Source of the DNA: Bacteroidia bacterium
GTDB lineage: Bacteria > Bacteroidota > Bacteroidia > Bacteroidales > F082
Length of the DNA: 64,000 bases
NCBI GenBank assembly: GCA_021287165.1
Contig: JAJTAY010000018.1
Span: forward strand, 1 to 64,000
Direction: 5' to 3'
A program made the translations under genes and the position numbers. Below, piece by piece: positions 59,258 to 64,000 of this stretch (within the stretch, counting starts at the first letter, position 1; every line of letters starts with the position of its first letter). The notes beneath the pieces were generated by a model. The model was not told the origin of the DNA. It saw only the letters and a list, made by a program, of their open reading frames with translations, and searched no databases.

Positions 59258-59734
59258 TCAAATGACTGCTTTTTCGCGGCTTGCAGCGATCAGAAATTCT
59301 TTAAGATGCTCCAGCGCAAGCGCGAGATTATTTTGTGCCTCCGCTGAGAGGCGTTCTTCGAAATCCCAGGTATAACCCCTGATTTGCAATAACCAGGTTT
59401 TTGGGCAGCTCCCCTGGATTTTTCTGCATAAATCGAGCACAAATGCCGGCGAAACGGCGTGCATCGTAAATTCAACCCTGGCATCCGAAGGATTGACAGG
59501 TGTCATACGAAATGCGGGGATAGTTTCGTCGGTGCTTGCGTCAACAAAAATCACAAGGTCACGGTCGGCAATGGCTGCAGCATCTTCAATATTGAGCTGA
59601 TAATTGCAATCGGTGTCAACTTCAATTTCGGGATGCATCAACAGCCAATTTTCCAGCTGCTGAACAAGAGCGGCGCCAAGGCCGTCGTCCTGTCTGCCGG
59701 GATTTCCGTAGCCGTAAACCAGGATTTTAGCCAT
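59258..59734 (-). CDS. [NiFe] hydrogenase maturation protease (HoxW/HycI-like)
   Basis: A 158-residue endopeptidase that removes the C-terminal peptide of the hydrogenase large subunit after nickel insertion. The family start is ILVYGYGNPGRQDDGLGAAL, with the nickel-recognising acid at Asp17 (RQDDGLG). DRDLVIFVDAS contributes the second acid, and MHAVSPAFVLDL the His. It lies six bases after hoxH in the same operon, whose product ends in the expected cleavable tail. Confidence 0.9.
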   Translation of the reverse strand: MAKILVYGYGNPGRQDDGLGAALVQQLENWLLMHPEIEVDTDCNYQLNIEDAAAIADRDLVIFVDASTDETIPAFRMTPVNPSDARVEFTMHAVSPAFVLDLCRKIQGSCPKTWLLQIRGYTWDFEERLSAEAQNNLALALEHLKEFLIAASREKAVI

Positions 59735-59740
59735 GCAGCC

Positions 59741-61195
59741 TTAGTGCTTCAATTTGCGGTCAATGACTTCGTTACGCTCGTTGACAAGGGTAATCTCGAG
59801 CGGCATTTTTCCCAAGGCATGAGTTGCGCAGCTGAGGCAAGGGTCGTAGGCCCTGATGGCAACCTCCACGGCATTCATCATGCCCTCGGTGATCACCTCC
59901 TTACCGGTCATGATCTTGTTGGCCACCTGATTCACCGAACGGTTCATGGGCTCGTTGTTGTTGGTGGTCGAAACAATGAGGTTGGCCATTACGATCTGAT
60001 CGTCCTCATTGATGCGGTAATGATGGAAGAGCGTGCCGCGGGGCGCTTCCACAAGACCTACGCCCTCGGCCTGTTTGGTACCTTTGGTAACAAGGTTGTC
60101 GCCCATGATATCGGGATCGTTCAGCAGATCACGGATTACCTCTGCTGCGTGCAGGGTTTCGATAAGCCTTGCATAGTGCATGTGCAGGCAGTAATTGTTT
60201 GGTTTTCCTCCGGTTAGCGCCTTATACTGCTCAAACTCTGCCTGAGCCAGCGGCGAAGGGATGAAGTCGCAAGTATTGAGTCGGGCCAGCGGTCCTACCC
60301 TGTACCAACCTTTTTCTTTGCCAAGGTGCTTCAGGTATGGGAACTTCATATAGCTCCAGTGACGCACTTCTTCTTCGATGTAGTTGGTATATTCCTGATA
60401 ATCTATGTCGTTTAATATTCTCTTACCTTCGGCATCCACTGCACGCAAACGACCGTGATACAGGTCGAGGGCGCCGTCGTCGCGTACAAGGCTAAGGTGG
60501 TTGCTTGGGAAGTGGGCAAAGCCATCGATGAAATCTTTGTTGGCGTGATAGTAACTTTTGAAGAAGTCGAGGGCTTCCTGTGCCCATGCCACCATTTTGT
60601 CGGCATTGAGCGGGTCGGCGCCTTTGAGGAATTCGTCCACCTCGGCCTGGCTCAGGCTCTTGTTTATACCGCCGGGGATGGCGCCTGTGCCGTGAATTTT
60701 TTTACCGGCCGTGGCACGGATAATTTCCTGCCCGAATTTGCGCATCATCACACCCTGCACTGCAAGCGAAGGGTTGGTGAGGGCGATGCCGATGATGTTG
60801 CGGATTGCCGGATCGCCGTCGATGCCAAAAAGGAAGTCAGGCGCACTCAAATGGAAAAAGTGCAGGGCATGCGACTGGAAAAACTGGCCGTAGTGCATCA
60901 GTCGGCGCATCTTTTCGCCTGTGGGTGTGAGGCCTTTTCCTGTACCGGCACCTACGATAACGTCGAGTGCTTTGGCGGCCGCCAAATGGTGACTCACAGG
61001 GCAGATGCCGCAAAGGCGCTGCACCAATACGGGAGCTTCCCAATAGGGCCTTCCCTGCACAAAGCGCTCAAAGCCACGAAACTCCACAATGTGCAGGCGG
61101 CTTTGTGTGACGTTGAGCTTATCGTCCATCAGGATGGTAACCTTGCCGTGACCTTCCACGCGGGTTACCGGTTCTATGGTGATTTTCTTGGACAT
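59741..61195 (-). CDS. hoxH: NAD(P)-linked [NiFe] hydrogenase large subunit HoxH
   Basis: A 484-residue large subunit carrying the Ni-Fe active site. The four cysteine ligands are in RLCGICPVSHH near the N-terminus and DPCLSCATH near the C-terminus. Other landmarks are EPVTRVEGHGKVTI, FRGFERFVQGRPYWEAPVLV, and APRGTLFHHYRINEDDQI. The 25 residues after the final His (LGKMPLEITLVNERNEVIDR...) are the peptide removed during maturation. It pairs with HoxY downstream of the diaphorase genes HoxF and HoxU, the plan of soluble group 3 bidirectional hydrogenases that couple H2 to NAD(P)H. Confidence 0.95.
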   Translation of the reverse strand: MSKKITIEPVTRVEGHGKVTILMDDKLNVTQSRLHIVEFRGFERFVQGRPYWEAPVLVQRLCGICPVSHHLAAAKALDVIVGAGTGKGLTPTGEKMRRLMHYGQFFQSHALHFFHLSAPDFLFGIDGDPAIRNIIGIALTNPSLAVQGVMMRKFGQEIIRATAGKKIHGTGAIPGGINKSLSQAEVDEFLKGADPLNADKMVAWAQEALDFFKSYYHANKDFIDGFAHFPSNHLSLVRDDGALDLYHGRLRAVDAEGKRILNDIDYQEYTNYIEEEVRHWSYMKFPYLKHLGKEKGWYRVGPLARLNTCDFIPSPLAQAEFEQYKALTGGKPNNYCLHMHYARLIETLHAAEVIRDLLNDPDIMGDNLVTKGTKQAEGVGLVEAPRGTLFHHYRINEDDQIVMANLIVSTTNNNEPMNRSVNQVANKIMTGKEVITEGMMNAVEVAIRAYDPCLSCATHALGKMPLEITLVNERNEVIDRKLKH

Positions 61196-61213
61196 ACGTA
61201 TCAGAATGTTTTA

Positions 61214-61762
61214 TTAGTCAAACTTTACAACTTCATAGGGCAGCTTGAGCGGGTTGCCGGTAATCAAAGCAACCAGCGCCTCCCAGATAAGATCGGCGCG
61301 GGGCGGACAACCGGGCAGGAAATAATCGATCTTCACGATTTCGTGGCAGGGATAAACCCTGTCGAGCAGCATGGGCAACTCGTCGTCGTTCGGCAAAATT
61401 CTTTCCTTGTTCAGCTGCACGGTAGGTCCATTAACATAGGCCTCCTCAATGCATTCTTCCACCGGTATGCCATTGCGCATGGCGGGCAGCCCGCCCATGA
61501 TTGCGCATTCGCCCAACGAAATGAGGATCTTGCAGTTTTTGCGAAACGAACGCAGCACTTCCACATTTTCGCTGTTGCAGCATCCGCCTTCGATAATGCC
61601 GATATCAACAGGTTTCGTAAAGGTCTTGATGTCGTCGACAGGCGATTTGTTGAACTCCACCAGTTCGATGAGCTGCAGAATGCGTTCGTCAATGTCGAGA
61701 ATCGACATATGACATCCGAAACATCCTGCCAGTGAAGTAGTTGCTATTACAGGTTTACTCAT
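61214..61762 (-). CDS. hoxY: [NiFe] hydrogenase small subunit HoxY
   Basis: A 182-residue small subunit holding the proximal [4Fe-4S] cluster. Cysteine ligands are visible in LAGCFGCHMSILD, EGGCCNSENVEV, SLGECAIMGG and FLPGCPPRADLIW. The short length without medial and distal clusters is typical for HoxY. The ATG is preceded by a strong AGGAGG ribosome-binding site (61771-61776, eight bases away), which is rare in this genome. Part of hoxFUYH. Confidence 0.94.
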   Translation of the reverse strand: MSKPVIATTSLAGCFGCHMSILDIDERILQLIELVEFNKSPVDDIKTFTKPVDIGIIEGGCCNSENVEVLRSFRKNCKILISLGECAIMGGLPAMRNGIPVEECIEEAYVNGPTVQLNKERILPNDDELPMLLDRVYPCHEIVKIDYFLPGCPPRADLIWEALVALITGNPLKLPYEVVKFD

Positions 61763-61770
61763 TTTCAGTT

Positions 61771-61776
61771 CCTCCT
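61771..61776 (-). promoter_or_regulatory. Strong Shine-Dalgarno AGGAGG of hoxY
   Basis: A full AGGAGG eight bases before the hoxY ATG. Most genes in the window have no recognisable Shine-Dalgarno. The same CAACAGGAG context precedes the DHOD-like gene (59241-59249). Confidence 0.75.
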
Positions 61777-61786
61777 GTTGGTTTGG

Positions 61787-62482
61787 TTAAACGGCAACAT
61801 CGCTGCCAATGGGTTTGTTGTCGAATTTGCGCTTGCCAATGGGCTGTGCAAAGCCTTTTTCCTTGACCAGAATGGATCCCACCGGACAGGCTGCCATGGC
61901 GGCCTCGGCCAGTTCGGGAGTCATCTGCTTTCCTAACTCTTCGTCGAGCACCACTTCGAGGTGATTACCCCGGTTGCGGAAAGCAAACAGCGGTCGGCCC
62001 TGATCGTCGCGCACTGCCTTGATGCAGCGCTTGCACATGATGCAGCGGTTCTGGTCTTTGATGAGATAGGGCGACGAAGCGTCGACGCCTTTTTGCGGGA
62101 AATCGTAGGGAAAACGCGGCACCATCATCTGATAGTAATAGCCGAGGGCCTGCAGCTCGCAATTGCCGCTTTTTTCGCATGCCGGGCAAAAGTGATTGCC
62201 GCTCACAAAAAGCAATTCTACTATGCTCTTTCTCAGCTCGTTGATTGTCTCAGAATTGCTTTCTATTTCCATGCCCTGGGTAACAGGGGTGGTGCACGAG
62301 GTCATCATCCTGCCATTGATGCGCACGGTGCAGATGCGGCAGGCGCCTTTGGGCTTCACGCCTGGCATATTACAAAGGGTGGGAATGTAAATACCGTTTT
62401 GCCTGGCCGCTTCAACAATGTAGGTTCCGCTTTCGGCCATGCATTCCGTCCCGTCGATCCTGAATTTGATAAGTTCGCTCAT
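61787..62482 (-). CDS. hoxU: Hydrogenase diaphorase iron-sulfur subunit HoxU
   Basis: A 231-residue subunit like the N-terminus of complex I NuoG. It holds a plant-type [2Fe-2S] site (YIPTLCNMPGVKPKGACRIC with the further Cys in MMTSCTTP). It also has a His-Cys3 [4Fe-4S] site (NHFCPACEKSGNCELQ) and a ferredoxin-type pair (DQNRCIMCKRCIKAV ... AMAACPVGSI). It carries electrons between the FMN/NAD subunit HoxF and the hydrogenase module. It starts 12 bases after hoxF ends, within the operon. Confidence 0.94.
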   Translation of the reverse strand: MSELIKFRIDGTECMAESGTYIVEAARQNGIYIPTLCNMPGVKPKGACRICTVRINGRMMTSCTTPVTQGMEIESNSETINELRKSIVELLFVSGNHFCPACEKSGNCELQALGYYYQMMVPRFPYDFPQKGVDASSPYLIKDQNRCIMCKRCIKAVRDDQGRPLFAFRNRGNHLEVVLDEELGKQMTPELAEAAMAACPVGSILVKEKGFAQPIGKRKFDNKPIGSDVAV

Positions 62483-62493
62483 GGGTCTTGTCG

Positions 62494-64000
62494 TTAATGT
62501 TCGTGATGGTGAAATACAGCCTTGCGGCCCACATACGCATTGGCAGCCTTGACCGATGCTTCGAGGTCGAAGCCTTCGTCGAAGGTCTTATCGCGCTGCA
62601 GAAGTCTTTCGTAAAGGTGAGGGAAGTTCTTGAGGCTCGAAATGATAGGGTTTCCAGCCGTTTGACCAAGGCCGCAGCGGCTGGCCAAAAGCAACTTACC
62701 CCATTCGCGCAAATCGTCGAGATCTTTTTTCACGCCTTTGCCGTCCAGGATCTTATGCAATTTGTTGCGCATCACCTGAGGCATATTGCGGCAGGTGGAA
62801 CATGAGCCACACGACTCATCGATGAAGAATTCCATGAAATTGAGCACTACCTCGCGCAACAGATCGCGCTGCTTGCCAAAGATAATCATCGAGCCGCCGG
62901 TGGAAAGGTCGCTGTATCCCAATGTTCGATAAAACTCGTCTGGTCCGATCAGGGTGCCCGAAGGACCGCCCACCTGCACCGCCTGCACATCGTAAGCACC
63001 AACCATGTCGAGCATATCGTTCACATTGAAGCCCCAGTTTACTTCATATACACCGGGGAACATGCAATCGCCCGAAATGCTGAGGATTTTTGTACCTGTG
63101 GAATCTTCTGTACCAAACTGAGTGAACCATTCACCTCCGTTTTCAATGATGCGAACAACAGTGGCGAAAGTTTCCACGTTATTAATAATTGTAGGCAATT
63201 CGAGATATCCTTTCTCAACAGGGAAAGGCGGCTTATCGCGTGGCTCGCCGCGTTTGCCCTCGAGCGATTCGAGCAGGGCCGATTCTTCGCCGCACACATA
63301 AGCACCTGCGCCATACTGTATCCGGATGTCGAAATCGAAGCCTTCGATGCCGCAAATATTACGTCCCAGCAAACCTTCGTTGCGCATATTCTGCAGCACG
63401 CCCTCGAGATAGTCTTTCATATATCGGTACTCGTAGCGGAGGTAAAGAATGCCCTGATCCGATCCAATGGCGTAGCCTGCCACTACCATGCCCTCAAAAA
63501 CAAGTTCGGGCTTTTCGGTGAGGATCACTCTGTCTTTAAAGGTGCCCGGTTCGCCCTCGTCGGCATTGCACACCACAAAATGCTTTGGTCCTTTGGCACG
63601 GCGGCAAAACTCCCATTTAAAACCTGTGGGGAAACCTGCGCCTCCTCTGCCCCGCAGATGACTGTGCTTTACCTCGGCAATTACCGCTTCAGGCGACATG
63701 GTTGGCAGTTTTTCACGCAACACCTTGCCGTAGTGATAGTTGTCCGAGAGCACCATTCCCTTGCGGCGAATGTTGCTCGACACCATGGCACGCAAACGCG
63801 GGTCCTGGTTTTTACCATCGCCAAAGCCTTCGTGCACCAGCTCGTTGAGCGAACGTCCTTCGCGGATGTAGCGGATGATCTCCTTGGCCCTGAAAGGTGT
63901 AAGCCTTGTGAAGACCTTGTTATTGATAATGGCAGCCGGTTCCTGGTCGCTCATACCAATACAGGCCGTATCAAAAAGGCCAATCAGACCATCAGGAGTG
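62494..64000 (-). CDS. hoxF: Hydrogenase diaphorase flavoprotein HoxF (5' end beyond window)
   Basis: The NAD- and FMN-binding subunit, homologous to complex I NuoF. Visible motifs are GRGGAGFPTGFKW (FMN/NADH loop), CNADEGEPGTFKDR, QYGAGAYVCGEESALLESLE and the [4Fe-4S] site ESCGSCSTCRNMP with a later RCGLGQTAGNP. The frame stays open past the Met at 63954 to the right edge. The residues upstream read TPDGLIGLFDTACIGM, which is the end of a NuoE-like thioredoxin-fold domain, so the protein is a NuoE-NuoF-type fusion and 63954 is not the start. In that domain the second Cys of CIGxC is Ser. Truncated by the window edge. Confidence 0.92.
   Translation of the reverse strand, partial: TPDGLIGLFDTACIGMSDQEPAAIINNKVFTRLTPFRAKEIIRYIREGRSLNELVHEGFGDGKNQDPRLRAMVSSNIRRKGMVLSDNYHYGKVLREKLPTMSPEAVIAEVKHSHLRGRGGAGFPTGFKWEFCRRAKGPKHFVVCNADEGEPGTFKDRVILTEKPELVFEGMVVAGYAIGSDQGILYLRYEYRYMKDYLEGVLQNMRNEGLLGRNICGIEGFDFDIRIQYGAGAYVCGEESALLESLEGKRGEPRDKPPFPVEKGYLELPTIINNVETFATVVRIIENGGEWFTQFGTEDSTGTKILSISGDCMFPGVYEVNWGFNVNDMLDMVGAYDVQAVQVGGPSGTLIGPDEFYRTLGYSDLSTGGSMIIFGKQRDLLREVVLNFMEFFIDESCGSCSTCRNMPQVMRNKLHKILDGKGVKKDLDDLREWGKLLLASRCGLGQTAGNPIISSLKNFPHLYERLLQRDKTFDEGFDLEASVKAANAYVGRKAVFHHHEH

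Noticed and set aside
63952..63954. ATG as the start of hoxF
   Set aside because: The frame remains open to the window edge and encodes the end of a NuoE-like domain just upstream, so the true start lies outside.

Overview
The window looks like a chromosomal segment of a Bacteroidota bacterium, probably an anaerobic or facultative member of the Bacteroidales or a related order. Four signs point there. Many genes start just downstream of the Bacteroidota -7 promoter element TAnnTTTG. Two proteins end in a type IX secretion (T9SS) sorting domain. There are HmuY/TonB-type uptake genes and many signal-peptide beta-barrel proteins. Shine-Dalgarno sequences are mostly absent. No rRNA, tRNA or CRISPR array was recognised.

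Layout. 0.0-0.6 kb is non-coding with short repeats. 0.6-3.6 kb holds truA and a tightly overlapping trio: NicO/UreH-like metal transporter, outer-membrane beta-barrel, and the NADH-sensing repressor Rex. 3.7-8.3 kb is an AT-rich accessory stretch: a stand-alone E2-type acyltransferase, a T9SS-exported kelch-like protein cut in two by an intact ISL3-type insertion sequence (perfect 8-bp target duplication), and a PD-(D/E)XK-like protein. 8.4-11.2 kb is an S9 peptidase. 11.3-20.5 kb is a glycogen operon: debranching enzyme, GT4 glycosyltransferase, GH57 amylase-type enzyme, and a 1408-residue glycogen synthase/phosphorylase fusion. 20.6-26.5 kb holds a metallo-beta-lactamase-fold protein and a heme-type uptake locus with two HmuY-like proteins flanking a TonB receptor. 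26.6-35.8 kb holds lgt, an ABC-F ATPase, envelope proteins, a GNAT enzyme and an alpha/beta hydrolase. 35.8-38.7 kb is a LytS/LytTR two-component pair. 39.4-40.7 kb encodes two envelope proteins.

40.9-47.0 kb is the most interesting region. It is a divergent signalling cluster. Leftward run a double-domain KaiC-like ATPase, a single receiver protein and a receiver-like/PAS/PAS histidine kinase. Rightward run a stand-alone cobalamin-binding module with the CarH-type Wx9EH and ExHxxG motifs, a histidine kinase and a small helical protein. The inference is a B12-based, possibly light-sensing, input wired to KaiC-like and two-component signalling.

47.1-58.0 kb holds a large secreted repeat-rich helical protein, a divergent Lrp/AsnC regulator and methionine-gamma-lyase-type enzyme, a choloylglycine-hydrolase-family enzyme, a CrtI-like oxidoreductase, and gcvP. 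58.2-64.0 kb is a leftward NAD(P)-linked [NiFe] hydrogenase operon (hoxF-hoxU-hoxY-hoxH), a maturation protease and a DHOD-like flavoprotein. The hoxF gene runs off the right edge.

Physiologically the genes suggest a glycogen-storing fermenter that balances NADH with a soluble hydrogenase and senses redox through Rex. All function calls rest on motif recognition by eye; no database search was run.
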